64,000 nucleotides of DNA from Metaphire vulgaris (Eukaryota; Annelida; Clitellata; Crassiclitellata; Megascolecidae), in contig CM030840.1 of NCBI GenBank assembly GCA_018105865.1, positions 13,471,794-13,535,793 of the forward strand, in the 5' to 3' direction. The position numbers and the translations under genes were made by a program. The notes under the pieces are model-generated. The model had not been told where the DNA came from. It saw only the letters and a program-made list of their open reading frames with translations, and searched no databases. Positions 20,147-32,075 of this stretch are shown in pieces. Positions within the stretch are counted from its first letter, which is position 1; each line of letters opens with the position of its first letter.

Positions 20147-22333
20147 CTACAAATATTTCAGAGCATGAAGGCTTTAAATTAAAGCGAAGATCAGCGACAC
20201 CCTATGAGCGCTGTTTTCGGGTAGGAGCTCGGGAAGCTCTTTGATTTGACATGCCAATATTTCGGACAGCGCTATAAAATTTCCTTTTTGCTGACTTACA
20301 TGGACAAAATTGAGAATGCTTTAGAAGGGCGGATACAGATTATCAACTTCGGCACACCGAATTCCATTTCCCATTCTCCTTTTTCTGGAACTTCCATATG
20401 GATTAATACATGTTTTAAATTATTCAAAGGAGGGGAAAAACGTAGGCTATCATTAAAACTTGATGGTTTTTCGTCACGATGAGAAATTAGCAAACAAATA
20501 TTTGCGTAGATGTTGGGGTTCACCCGACCCTTTGCCCCTGTAACCACTAATTTGTGGTTTCTGTTTTTCTACGTTTATGCTCTCACCTTCTCATATTCGT
20601 TTTGATCTGTTGGGTTGTGGCGTCTTGAGCGAAGATTGACGATGAGACAGGCGATGAGCAGCAGAGCGGCAACACCGAGCAGTGACGCCAAAACGATAAC
20701 AGCATTCAGCAGAGATCTGTTCTCATTCTCTGGAAATAATTTTTGACATTGAGCGATTAAAGAGCCGCGTCTACGGAATTTGATTCGCCCATTATGCAAG
20801 ACGATTGTTGTCCAGCAATAAAGCTTTATAACAATCAACTCTCGAGTTAAATTACGTCTTTTTCTATTCATTTAATCGTAGCCTGTGTCGCTTTTTCCAT
20901 TTTCCCATTCTAACTGATCTATGAAATTGACGTTGTCAGGCTGACCTCTAAACTTCGGCTATAGCTTTTTCATCTCTAGATTAAGGGACTATGACACTTG
21001 CCTTCGAAGGTGTTATAGAAATTCATGAGATTGTACAGTGTACTTAGGCTACTTATTTAAGTTGCAGAGTCGCAAATCGAAATAACCATAAAAATTACTG
21101 CTATTACACAATCAATTATATTAATAACATAAACCTGAGCTTATCAGACTAATCTGAAGCACTAAGAACAGTATTGCCACATCAAGTCAAGATAAAACTT
21201 AAATTTGCCTATGTCAGAGGCAAAGGCATGCGAGGGAGTTTTGACATTCTGGGCATGTTTGTCCAGTTAGTAATGAAAATACTGTATTATTCAATAATAT
21301 TGAACATAACTACATTGTAAGTTGCTTTCCTTTAAGGCATCAACCATCCTCATTATAATTTCTAACTTGCCAATAGCTTTGACGTCTGAAGGTTGTTGTT
21401 GAGTCGCATTGCAAACACCTGCATTGCAAGGAATGGCCGTATCACCGTTAGCATTGCGTGACTTCTTTAAGCCTTTGATGAAAGCCAGCTTGTAATAAGC
21501 ATTGAAGGTTCTGTTGAAGAGAAGGAAATCAAAGACGTAAGTGTCTCCTGGTGGAATTGAATCGATTACGATCTGGTTTTGTTGGGTGAGCAACGTCATT
21601 GACTGTGTAATACACTGAGCCTTCGCCTCAACACAGCAGCTGGCATTCAACCAGACGTCGACGACAGATGTCGCAACGTTGACGATTGCAGTCGATTCAG
21701 TGAATGAAATGTCATCGCAAGAGACGCTGAACGTTGGTTTAACCGGTGCTTTGACCATCAGAGTGGCAATACTGCTTCGACCGTAGAGGTTGCTAGACCA
21801 GATGCTAGCCAGGTAGTCCGTGTTAGGAGTTACAATCGACTGGAAAGTGCTGCTAAACAGGGAATTGTAACAAAGCGAATTTGAGGCCAACCATGTTTTC
21901 GATGTTTCAACAATGGTGTTGTTGGCAATGTTTGTCAAAGTGACCGTCACAGCCTGGGGCTCTCCGTTATGCCAGCCGCAGCGCCACTGAAGTGATACGA
22001 CGCTATGTGCGACGTATTGGACTTTGAAATCACCCGGCATGTCAGGAACTCCTAAACAAAAATGTAAATCAAATACATCAGTGAAGCGTTTTGACGCACA
22101 TTCCTTCTCTTTAACCGAGGTTTGGTGTTATGTGTCTGTACAATTTATAACTATATATGGTTGAATGAATGGATGGATGAATAAATGAACGTACGAATAT
22201 ACAGCCGAACAGTTGTCGCTGTTTAGACTTACAATAACAGAAATACTTTAAGTCGATTATGCGCACATCTAGCATATTGTCAAAACTTAAACTTGCGCGA
22301 TCATGAAATCTGGCGATGTGATAAAAGAATTAC

Positions 22334-22387
<54 letters not shown>

Positions 22388-25300
22388 GACCATTTACATA
22401 GCGCCGTGGTAAACTAAGGTCAAAGGAAGGGCGCTTTGACAGGTGTCACTTGTAAGTGTTGTTAAACTGGTGAGTCTTTAGATTCTTCCGAAATGAAATG
22501 CTCGAATTGGATGTCGCCATGTTCACGGTTAATGATTTCAAAATAAATGGATTCCCTCGCGAAGCCCATCGTTCACCGAACTTGGCTGTCTTTGCTGGAG
22601 GCTGAACGAGTAGCCCTGCGAGACTGCTTGGCCCAGGTCTGGAGCGCCGATCATTCACTGTACACGTAGATCTGGAGACGAGCGAGATGTTGCGAGCAGA
22701 GCGAGGAGAGGATAGTGGAAGACATATTGTTTCGAAGACATCATTATGTGCAGAAGCCACAGTGGTTGGTATCTGAGAGTCAGACCAGTTGGGAAAATAA
22801 TGTTTAATTGCCTTATTATGCTAAATAGGTTAACTTAATAGGCTAATGACAGCATCAAGCATTGATCGGGAAATTCTCTCTTTTTCAAATAATTACCACA
22901 CGGATGGCATGTATGGATCTAACAATTTATCCACATTTAAGTAAAGACAGCAATGGGCGTCAATCTTGAACAGCCAAACACATAACAGCTTTTAAAACGT
23001 GTTTTTATTAAATATAGAGTTAACCTGGAGGAATAAGTTGAAAAGTGATACTATTTGAACCAAATCTGTTGCTTAATGTCATGGTGAAATTTCCATAGGA
23101 TTCGTATTGCCCGGACAGTGGAACGCTGATGTAAGTATAATATGTCGTGTTGACGTTAACTGGCAGAGGAAGATACTGTTGATTTCCAGATCTATCAACG
23201 AAACTCCAGTTAGAATACGAGGACAGTGGAGCGATGGAGTACAAAGAAAATCGAAACAGAGTTGACCCGAAGGACGATGGAAAATTCCACTTCTTGCTCA
23301 GTGGAGACACACTATAAAAGATTGGTCGATCTAAAATGCAAACGATATCTTTAGTAAGCTTTGTAAAAAACATATTTCACGCCACTGGATGATGTCATAG
23401 TAACTATGGTTTTGGCGTCATCGATTAATTGATTAATGTTATAGAGCGTATAGTCCTAAGCACTATGCTGTTGCCTTTTGACTCAAAGCAATGGTGTGAT
23501 CTAGAGCCAACTTTTTATTAATTTTTTATAAAATAATTTCTTTCCAGCAGTAACAGTTGCAATAAATCCTTATCGAGAGTCAACGATACTTTTGTCTGAA
23601 TATAATTAGTGGAATGGCTGATCGAACGACAGAGATCATCAGAGATATTGGGCAATATGCTTTTGCTGAAGATGTGATTGATCTTATTTGCTACCCGAAT
23701 GTTTCACGAATGCTTGAAGCTAAATACTCTTCTGCTTGCACTAGCTATCATTAAGTAAGTAAGTAAGTAAAATCTCGTAAACTTCTACAGCGCCCCGGAA
23801 AGCAGCACAGCAGTAGCTGCTTATTCTTATGCGCTTAATCTTTTTTGAAATAGCTATAGCCAGGGTGGTTTGTCGGCCGGGCAAAGGTCAGTGTATCTAT
23901 GAGGCAGCTGGTCAGGTTGTTATTGCTATGGAGGAAATGACTTTTCGAATAGGAAGGTTTTAAGTTTAGACCTAAAGGCTTGAGGAGGCAGTGAAGGAAT
24001 TAAAGGAAATGAGGATTCGGAGCTTATTGTTTGACCATTCATTAAGTGATACACTTACTGTAAGTGATACGTTTGATACACTGTAAAAGAATTGATGCTA
24101 TAGAGCTTGTTAAAGGAACACCGCAGCAAGCGTTTCAATAATAATTCCGGACTAATTATAAATCAGACTCACGAGATAGTGTGTAACCCCAAAAGTTAAG
24201 TGACGATATAGCAAGCGCTCCTTCCTCCTGCACTCCACAGTAGTAATAAGAACTGGGATATGCAAGCTGAGCGGTGTCGATAGAGAGGATCTGACCGTTG
24301 TTTCTTAAACTCTGACCAGCAACTACGTCACCATTTAGAGTCATGGCAGGTCCACTGGACGTGTTCTGTAGGTATCCGTTGAAACCGGACCAAAAGTAAT
24401 ACATTTTAGGCTGGAAACCCGGTGGAGTAAAATATGATGTAGCACTGCAGTTGATTTCAATTACGTCTCCTTCTGTGAACTGAGTCTGTCCCGATAAACT
24501 GTTGATATAGACGGCAACAGATCCTACAAAACCGGGTTTTAAAGAGAAATTAATTAAATGTGCTTGTTAGAATGCAATAGGTTCAGATGATGTATTATAC
24601 AGATGATATATTATACCTTTTGCCCTACTTAGAGGTAATCGCTGAATGCAACAAATTTCTGATCCTATTTTAGTATTAGACTATAAACTGGTCTTTATAG
24701 AGAAATGCATGTTTATGCCATCTGTTGTGCTTATTCAGAACTATTGTGTAGTCACGCCGAGTGGTTAAATATCGCATATTGGCTTGATAAAGTGCTATAC
24801 TTATATATAAGCCTGTTGCCTGTTTAAATGTATTAATCATGATGCCCTAAATAAAATAACTAGTTATGACTTAGAACATTAATTTGAGATAAATATAAAA
24901 ACGTAATATATTCTGGACTACTTTCAGTAACCTCGACTCGAAATATGCATAGAAAACGTGCAATAAAATAGAAGTCACAATATTATGTAATTACCTTGTT
25001 GCCCAGTGTCTAGAGGTATCGGTTGATGGTACTTTAAATTAGGGATGTTCGGGTATACCCGTACCCGCGGGTATACTTTACCCGTCCCGTACCCGCGGGT
25101 ACGGGTAGGGTAGGGTACACATTTTTCGGGTACGGGTCGGGTACGGTTATAGCGCTACAGGTACGGGTATAGCGCTACGGGTACGGGTATACCCGTTTTT
25201 ACCCGAAAATTATATTTTCATTTCTCACTACTATAGCAAATTAGCAATGCAGTAATGGAAAAAATTATTGAGTAAAGTGTACTAGTGTAACTTTTATGTC

Positions 25301-27193
25301 GCGTTCAGTTTGTCAGACAGCATGCATTTTACTTACTGGGAGCATAAAGAAAATACAGATGACGTCATCTGACATCATCATTCATCAGTAAAGTAGTGTA
25401 TAATATAATAAATCTATAATTTTAATGGCGTCCTCTGACTCCTCCAGCAAGAAAGTTCCTTTAGAAAATCGTTTTGTTGTTTAACTTCAGCTCTAATGCC
25501 TGCTCATAGCTAAACTATATCTACTAAATATTTTAAACAAGCCCATCGAGTCTTCTAGAAGTTCTAATCTATGTCCGACATTCATGTAGGCTTAGACTAG
25601 CTGACTAGTTGTATTACACAATGTTACCAACCAGTAGTCCAGACCCCAGACTCCAGAACCCCAAAGAGAACTCGGGTCTGCTATTTGCCAAGTGGATTAC
25701 CCTGATTCCCAAGTCTTAGATCTGTCCTAATTTAAACGTGCGTGCTATTTACAATGAATTAGTTATTCCAATTTCGTCCAGGGCTGCTCGGATATCTCAT
25801 CATGATGGGTGAATGAAAAGACAGTATCCTATACCGCCTCCCCCGGCGCCCAATCAATATAGTAGAATGCAAATCGATATTATATAGGTGATTGGGTGGC
25901 ATATACTTTCACCCGTAATTGATGGTAGCCAGTAGCCCCTAGCCGAGCTGCCCTGGATGACAAAGGAAAGGGTGTAACTGCAATGACTGTAGTATAACTG
26001 ATGCAGTACAGGGTGGAACGAAGAAGTAAGATGCAGCCTAAATCTTTCATGTGCTGAGTGCAATATTTAAAATGTAGCAGGATTGAATGTCAGTGTGAAA
26101 TGTTCCAAATTCCTGCCAATGTCTGGTACGGGTAAGGGTACGGGTAGGGTAGGGTACAGAGGTTTCGGGTATGGGTCGGGTAGGGTATAGCGCTAGCGGG
26201 TACGGGTAGGGTAGGGTAAACAAGTTTTTGCACGGGTACGGGTAGGGTAGGCATTTTGCTGTACCCGCACATTTCTACTTTAAATCCAACCGCAAAAACA
26301 AATAATTTCATAATAGAGTGAGGTAATGTCATACAGACTATGAAAGAAAAGCCGAATTTAGAATAATTATTGGTCAAATGTTCGAAGCATAGCTACGAAA
26401 AACCATATCTCTTATGGATAATAAATATATTATACCGTAAACAACCAAGGCACCGTTGGAGTTAAGCGGAGGCTGAGAGTCAGTGATTAGCCTTAGAACA
26501 TAGTATCCGGCATCTTGTATTTGCACACCCCAAATATACAGCGTAATGATTCCTTTGACACTGTCGTAGTCCGTGTCCGTGTTTGGTCCGAGATTCGTTA
26601 GAACTCCATTCTTCGAAAGCATTATCGTGTAATTGGAGAAAGTCCCAGAGACCACCCACTGAAGTTTGCAGTTCTCTCCTGGATTTTTCTTCACTAAGTT
26701 CGGAGGTGTAATTGAAACCGTTTCTATAAAATCACGCGATACATTCGGCAATCAAGCTGAAAAAATTATTCGCTCGAAATTCCAATACAATTAAGCTGAA
26801 AATCTTCTAGATTTGTCAATCTAATCATGATTAGAAAACAAATTTATGTGGAGTGGACTTTCCGGAACCGACCCCCTACGTGCTGAATCGAAAATTATGG
26901 AGGTCACTCCGCCGCATAGCGACGAAGGCGTTGGACATGGCAAGCAATAAATGGCTTAAAAAGACCAGCGTCAAGAAAATACCATATTTATTCATTTGGA
27001 ATTTGTTTTTATTTGATCGTTTTTTCTAAAGCAATGAATTCGTCGAATGATTTATGAAATGACTGATTTGCACTGACCTATGCGCAATTATTAGAATTTT
27101 CAATGTACAATGAATCATGCGAATTTGTATTTTACCTGACAAACCATTTGCACCAAACAAGAAAATCAGACTGATCCCAAGTTGGATTTCCAT
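19748..27193 (-). CDS. Receptor gene B: signal peptide, three Ig-like, two FN3-like domains, TM, ITAM-like tail
   Basis: The cleanest member of the array. Exons: 27136-27193, 26436-26723, 24173-24523, 23025-23330, 21419-22051, 20587-20729, 19748-20146; together 2178 nt, 725 residues plus stop, all open. Domain order: signal 1-19, Ig1 20-115, Ig2 116-232, Ig3 233-334, FN3 pair 335-545, TM about 556-580, tail 594-725. It should be a type I surface receptor with many N-x-S/T sites. The tail has YSEL at about 610, then YQGI (Y618) and YTSL (Y630) separated by eight residues, fitting YxxI-x8-YxxL, then ENPPPKPPPIP, a potential SH3 ligand. No named orthologue is recognised. Function in immunity or self-recognition is inference. 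Confidence 0.8.
20587..20729 (-). CDS. Gene B transmembrane exon
   Basis: 143 nt, phase 1 to phase 0. Reads ENENRSLLN, a hydrophobic helix (AVIVLASLLGVAALLLIACL) and the basic stop-transfer LRSRRHNP, then NEYEK. Acceptor TTTCCAG and donor AAG/GTGAGA are strong. Confidence 0.85.
21419..22051 (-). CDS. Gene B FN3-pair exon
   Basis: First module: PGDFKVQYVAHSVVSLQW, NGEPQAVTVTLTN, TPNTDYLASIWSSNLYGRSS, the usual FN3 pattern of a B-strand Trp and a Tyr before the F strand. A second, looser FN3-like module starts at KPTFSVSC and includes two adjacent Cys (NASCCVEAKAQC). The phase-1 donor CAG/GTGTTT was chosen because it joins the TM exon in frame; reading continues open to 21291, so the end is uncertain. 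Confidence 0.72.
22338..22385. repeat. (ATT)n microsatellite in gene B
   Basis: Short orthologous array to those in A and C, in the Ig3-FN3 intron, followed by a ACATAGCGCCGTGG...GGGCGCTTTGACAG segment shared by all three genes. Confidence 0.9.
23025..23330 (-). CDS. Gene B Ig3 exon (cysteine-free)
   Basis: 102 codons, phase 1 on both sides. Pattern SLYSIAPLSSYSNWSFVD ... GNFTMTLSNRFGSNSITFQL matches an I-set F/G strand (G-N-F-x-x-x-L-S-N-x-x-G-S), but Thr stands where the F-strand Cys should be and no Cys is present, so the fold would lack the disulphide. The same is true in A and C. Confidence 0.75.
23756..24110 (-). mobile_element. CR1/L2-like relic with (GTAA)n tail in gene B
   Basis: Begins on the plus strand with four GTAA units, then AAATCTCGTAAACTTCTACAGCGCC, related to 8583-9056 in gene A. 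On the minus strand the order is LINE 3' region then TTAC tail. Too degenerate to show a reverse transcriptase. Confidence 0.45.
24173..24523 (-). CDS. Gene B Ig2 exon (canonical Ig)
   Basis: 117 codons, phase 1 on both sides, acceptor TTTTGTAG, donor C/GTGAGT. B-strand EGDVIEINCSATS, C-strand MYYFW, F-strand YYYCGVQEE supply the Cys pair and core Trp, so this is the only module of the three with a normal disulphide. Exon lengths are 360, 351 and 354 nt in A, B and C, all multiples of three, with differences clustered near the F-G loop. Confidence 0.82.
25040..26277. mobile_element. Non-autonomous hAT element in gene B, perfect 8-bp TSD
   Basis: Ends TAGGGATGTTCGGGTA and TACCCGCACATTTCTA are inverted repeats, flanked by CTTTAAAT on both sides (25032-25039, 26278-26285). 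Gene A has a single ACTTTAAATC at 11161-11170, the empty site. Subterminal arrays of GGTACGGGTAGGGTAGGG lie at both ends. The roughly 850-bp interior shows no recognisable transposase. Confidence 0.92.
26436..26723 (-). CDS. Gene B Ig1 exon (atypical)
   Basis: 96 codons, phase 1 on both sides. NPGENCKLQW resembles a B strand in which Trp replaces the usual Cys, and IQDAGYYVLRL is an F strand (D-x-G-x-Y-x-C) with Leu in the Cys position. It therefore has one Cys and no canonical disulphide in all three genes. Confidence 0.75.
27136..27193 (-). CDS. Gene B start and signal-peptide exon
   Basis: MEIQLGISLIFLFGANGLS, donor TCAG/GTAAAA, phase 1. An in-frame upstream Met at 27211 (MNIIV) could also be used; 27193 is preferred because A and C start there. 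Confidence 0.75.
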
Positions 27194-27220
27194 GTTCACA
27201 ATTATGTTCATTAACGTTTA

Positions 27221-27262
27221 TCTTGTCTTGTCTTTAACCGTCTTCTAACCGAAGATTGGCCG
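27221..27262 (-). mobile_element. 42-bp RTE LINE 3'-end insertion just upstream of gene B
   Basis: Starts TCTTGTCTTGTCTTTAACCG and ends TTGGCCG, matching the 3' terminus of the RTE element at 48971-52364. It is bounded by CATTAACGTTTA (27209-27220) and CATTAACATCTA (27263-27274), a 10/12 duplication. Gene A has the uninterrupted CATTACCGTTTACACTATG. An extreme 5' truncation lying 28 bp upstream of the start codon. Confidence 0.82.
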
Positions 27263-27274
27263 CATTAACATCTA

Positions 27275-27520
27275 CACTATGATATTTGTCTTTATTTGTA
27301 CTGTATTTAATCGAAAATATGACCATTCGCCCATACTTCCTAGATTCCTATTTAAGGCTACTCCCTTCCTACATCGTACCTAGCACGACTCTTTTTATGC
27401 TAATGTGGTAAAATGGTTGACCAAAGTGTTATCAAAAGTTCTTCATCCGTGGCAGCTACTATTGCGTATTTGTATTTTGTATGGAAGGTCATACCTTCAA
27501 AAAATTAATATCTCTCCATT
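27275..27520 (-). promoter_or_regulatory. Conserved 5' flank of gene B
   Basis: Aligns with the upstream regions of A (12545-12760) and C (46795-47060). It is displaced 42 bp plus a duplicated 12-mer further from the coding start by the RTE insertion. No core promoter element is identified. Confidence 0.35.
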
Positions 27521-27800
27521 GCATCTCTTTATGGTATTGCCACTGCGTTTTCTAAAATATGAATTTATCCCCTAATTTAATTCCAGCTTTCGCCGATCTT
27601 ATTTTGAAGAATTTCAAACCACTAATACAATCAATCAATCAATTGCTCAATTGCTCAATCAACTTCTAAGGCGCCACTACTATAATGCCATGGGAATCTC
27701 CCATGGAGTTCCAGATCCAAACCGAATCAGAGCCGGATGAAGTCGTAGCGGTGAGTTAAGATCAGTGTTAGAATAATCGACGAAAAATGCCAATATTTAA

Positions 27801-28480
27801 GATCAGATCTAATTGATGACAATGTGCTGTTTTAAAATTTCTAGTTCTAAAAATCTGCATAACTCAGTTTAAGAACCATCAGACAGTCATATGCAAAGCT
27901 TTCAACTTACTTGCACAGTATGAGGTGGTCCAACTATAGACGTTATTTCTATGTTAAACTCACAAATTTATCACTTTACCGCAATACGTAGATTGCATTC
28001 CCTTTATTCTTTTGACGAAAACCGGTCTCAATGCAAATCAAGGCAGAAATTCAAATCAATATTTTGAGGTTGAAGATTGTTGCCCGCATTGTGATAGTCG
28101 CAGTCTGCCATATTCTCCTATTTTCCCACATTCTTTTAACCATTCGCTATGTATTGCATGTATAACAATGGACAAACAGGCCTCACTTGGGAAACTGAAG
28201 GGAAATTACACAAGAATGCTTTTAAAGGTCAACTTCCTCATTCGTTTACTTTCCTGTGAATTACTGGTGGAGATTTTGTGGTTAGGGTGAAATTAAATAA
28301 TGAAAAAACTCAAGAAAATCCATCCAGAAAGTCGCTTATTTTAAACTGTGTATCAGCGTTTTTTAAAAATTAGAAATTAAGGAAAATAGCCAAGGTATTC
28401 TGTTCAAAAGATTCTAATTTCATTTTACTGAACTTCAAGTATACAGAGGACGACTCAATTGTTTCTGATTGAGGATAGAA
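27801..28480. repeat. 5'-distal flank repeat, near-identical to 55197-55870
   Basis: No gene. From GATCAGATCTAA onward this runs parallel to 55197 with few differences by eye, continuing into the LINE tail and the CT microsatellite. It looks like the most recent large duplication in the window. Confidence 0.75.
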
Positions 28481-28482
28481 AT

Positions 28483-28549
28483 TTAAAGTAGCTCGACAGA
28501 ATATTGAATTATGTCGATGAAATCTATAATTATAATTCTATTATAATTC

Positions 28550-28628
<79 letters not shown>

Positions 28629-28830
28629 CGTCATCATCATCTCCATCATCTTTTCTCTTTTTCTCTAATGCCGTTGCAATGTTTTCGCATGCTTTGACAG
28701 CCACAACAATTTCTTCCACCCCTGCCTGTCTGTGTTCTGCTGATCTTATTCCTTGAACTAGGTTTAGATTTAAAAATCTTGACAGTCGTTCTCTATGACG
28801 TCCAGCCATCTTTTACGTGGTCTGGCTCTT

Positions 28831-28880
<50 letters not shown>

Positions 28881-29640
28881 ATATCTCTCTATCTCTCTGT
28901 CCCTGTATAATGCCATGTATGGCAATCTTCATTGTTCCATCTGACAGACGTGTCCGAAGTATCATAGTAACCGTTTCATCTGGATTTTATCAACGATAGA
29001 CTATCCTCCTTAATCCCAAGGTCATTTTTGTGTCACGATTTATCCTCAGATCTCTTCTCTTCTAGACACGCTTTAAATTTTTCTAAGACAGCTCATTTCG
29101 AATTATCGCAACTTCCGTTGTGTTTCTGCCGTCACAGTTCAGATCTCTGAGTTATATATACATCAGTACTCCGAGGGATTCGTATATATGCTCTTACTTT
29201 TGTGCGTGCGCTAATAGCCTTGGATTTTCATACTGGTAGAAGTCTGCGCATGGCACCGCAAGAAAAAACAATTCGTATTTTTGGTCATTTTTGATCCGCC
29301 ATTTTCTGTTATTGTGTCCTCCCAGATATGCAAATTTCTCTGCCTGCTTTAATTTTATTCCATCCGGTGTTACATTCAGTTCTTTGGTACTTGAGATGTT
29401 ATCTCAACTTCCGTTTTTTCCGAGTTTATTCGCAGACCTATTTTCTTACTTGCTTCTGTTATACTGTACGTTCCATGGTTGCTGTAGATCCTGTTCACTT
29501 CCTCCCATTGCTGTCGCGTCATCAGCAAACTTCAGATTGTTGATCATGTACCCATTTATTGCTGTCCCTAGACCCAAGTCATCGAATACTTACACAGCCT
29601 ATAAAAATATCGCGAGTAGTGCACGCTGGTGACAGCACGC
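28483..29640 (-). mobile_element. LINE fragment (APE-type, RTE-like) with (AAT)n tail
   Basis: On the minus strand the FADD-box segment MINNLKFADDATAMGG lies at 29503-29550 and the C-terminal WxD.I..DC-like segment near 28800. The element ends in (AAT)n at 28547-28627. A CT/GA microsatellite (28836-28886) sits inside the ORF region. Several frames are broken. The 3' part is duplicated at 55920-56215. Confidence 0.7.
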
Positions 29641-29644
29641 ACCC

Positions 29645-29647
<3 letters not shown>

Positions 29648-29725
<78 letters not shown>
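29648..29725. repeat. (AAT)n microsatellite
   Basis: About 26 AAT units at the upstream edge of the LINE fragment. Confidence 0.95.
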
Positions 29726-31118
29726 GTGTGATTTAAAAGTGGTTTAAGAGGCTTAGCAAACCTGTGTGAAAACCAATTACAGGACGCCTATAGCAGTCAT
29801 CATTATTCGATTATTATTTGTACAGCAGGACAAAAATTCTCGCTGACCGACGAAGCATGCCCAACTGTGGTTGGCCACCTGTGAGCCAAGAAATAGTATT
29901 TGGACGTCCTTGCTGTAAGCCTAACGATGTGTGTTTGCGTCGTTGCGTTCCATTGCTACGAATACCCGTTTCATATTTTAATTCGTTGCGTTCCAACACT
30001 CAGGTCATAACTTCTTAGTTGATGATTAGACGTGGCTGTCTATAAAGCAGCGGTTCCCAACCGATGGTACGCATACTCCAAGTAGAGCAGTGGTTCACAA
30101 CCTTTTTTAGGCCATGCCCTACCAAAATCGTTTTAAAATCCTTATGTCCCCCGTGACATGTACAGAAGCAATCACAGAAATTGTATAATCGGAATAACAT
30201 GAAATGATACGAAAAACAACAACGACAGATACAAAACATGCAAAACAGAACTGAATTGCATTAATATACGTTACTCATTTAGTAATGAAAGCTTCCTCTA
30301 TGAATCTATTTTCCATAAGTTCTTTAACACTCGTCATCTTAATTATCCTGTTATAAAAATTTTAAACATCGAAATTGCCCAATTGTCCTCTAAATAATAA
30401 AATTGCCCCTGTGGGACGTACGCCCCACGTTTGGAACCACTGTCCTAGAGTTACGCGAGCTGTTGCAAGTGATTACGCAAAGAAAATAAAAATTTAAAAA
30501 TGTAAAGAAAAATTAAAAATAGATAATGATCTAGCGATAGGTGGAGATGACAGCAGTCAATATATGTATCAGGGTTGAATCTGCACGTAAACACTAAACA
30601 GGGAATGATTCAAATTATTGAATTGACAGTTGTTCGTCTAATATTATCCTAAAATAGTTCGGCTGGGACTCCTTTGGAAAAACTCTCCTAAATCCAGTAA
30701 TCTAAATAATATGCCTACTCTTGTGTTCTCCCTATTCTGGGGCCATGGCAACGCTACTGATAATGATTAACGTTAATAGCCGATCTGACAGGATTGTAAA
30801 TTTCATGGATAAATTGATTTTAAAGAATATCGTTAGTTAAATGATTAGTAAAACATTTTGATTAGAATATTAAAAGTTCGTTGCACATAATATAAAAACA
30901 AATATTCAGCATAAGTAGTATAAGAACCTCAATTGAATCTGCATTAAATTGAATTTAATTATTTAAAGTCCTTTTTGTGCATCTGGTCTACCAGAGCAAC
31001 CGTCAAACGCTAGACTCCACTAAGCGTCTCACAGCTCCATCGCTGTTCGATGCAACATGAAAAGTCGAATTAATTTCAACCGAAACATACGCTGTTCTTT
31101 CGTCTCAGACTCACTGAA
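29726..31118. other. Intergenic, with a hAT-like MITE at 30088-30442
   Basis: No gene seen. The MITE has ends CAGTGGTTCACAACCTTTTT and GTTTGGAACCACTG with weak flanking duplication (AAGTAGAG/TCCTAGAG, 5/8). A CAGCGGTTCCCAACC end of a second copy lies just left at about 30047. Confidence 0.6.
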
Positions 31119-31259
31119 GGCGTCGACTTATCAAGCATCAGTTACACAGGTGAAGATTACAACGCAACAATCACCGTGTACTTCACCAAGAACATTCAGC
31201 CGGAGATGGACTACACGGTCAGCATCTGGTCATTGAATGAGTTCGATCGAATCGAGTGA
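31119..31259 (+). pseudogene. FN3-like exon relic on the opposite strand
   Basis: Plus-strand frame GVDLSSISYTGEDYNATITV, then YFTKNIQPEMDYTVSIWSLNEFDR and a stop. PEMDYTVSIWSLNEFDR mirrors TPNTDYLASIWSSNLYGRSS of the array genes. Similarity is at protein level and the strand is opposite, so it is a divergent relative rather than a recent copy. No other exons were found around it. Confidence 0.55.
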
Positions 31260-31831
31260 TATCGTATAACGTAAAGATGAATTTTGCATATAAAAAGTGT
31301 TGCTGATGCTATAACAATAGAACACTTAGCGTTAAATCTAGACATGACCAACCCATAACTATTGTGATACGTGTGTGTGTATGACGATTCTCTCACTTTC
31401 TCTCATATTCTAACGTTCGGGGAGTTGAACTGAAAATGCGTTTATACTTCTTTAATATTTATTCAATAGAATCATTGAATGAGCAGAGAAAGCGAATATT
31501 CAATATAAATTCAGTTACTTTATTATACAAAATTCTTAAATCAAATCCTAATATTTGCTCCGCTAACATTTATATGCAATCGGAAAAACAAGCAATCGTT
31601 TTATAGGCGCTACTAGGAAAGGACAAATGGACATTAATCAAGAACTGTGCCAACGCATTAAATTTATTTACTCATAATATTAAATCTAAAAATGTTCTAC
31701 TGTATTCTTTATTTTATTCGGACTTAAACTTTGTTGCCAAAAAGGCAGTTGGAACACAGAACTATCCGTAATCTGTCGATTCAAGCACTTTTCTATTTAG
31801 TCCGAAGAAATATAGAAGAATTGGTCATTAG

Positions 31832-32075
31832 CAGAGATGTCCATGGGCTGGGTTAACCCATGGGTTGGGTTGGGTTGTTGGATTGGGTTGGATCAGACTT
31901 TCCATATTAATGGTAGGTTTGGTTGGGTCAGAAAACTTTAGAAACTGTAATGTATTACAGTGATTTGGGTTGGGTCAAGTAAACCTATTATCGGCATGAG
32001 TTGGTTTGGTTTGTGTTGGAGATTTGATGGGTTGGGTTGGATTGGGTTCTAAAAAAAGACCAATGGTCATCTCTG
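31832..32075. mobile_element. hAT-type MITE, GGGTTGG-rich, perfect 8-bp TSD
   Basis: Ends CAGAGATGTCCATGGG and CCAATGGTCATCTCTG, flanked by GTCATTAG on both sides (31824-31831, 32076-32083). The interior is a GGGTTGGGTTGG low-complexity string. A remnant of a similar element lies at about 43318-43395. Confidence 0.9.

Noticed and set aside
20578..20600. NEYEKV as an ITIM-like motif
   Set aside because: The Val codon is the GTG of the splice donor; after splicing the sequence reads NEYEKEIK.
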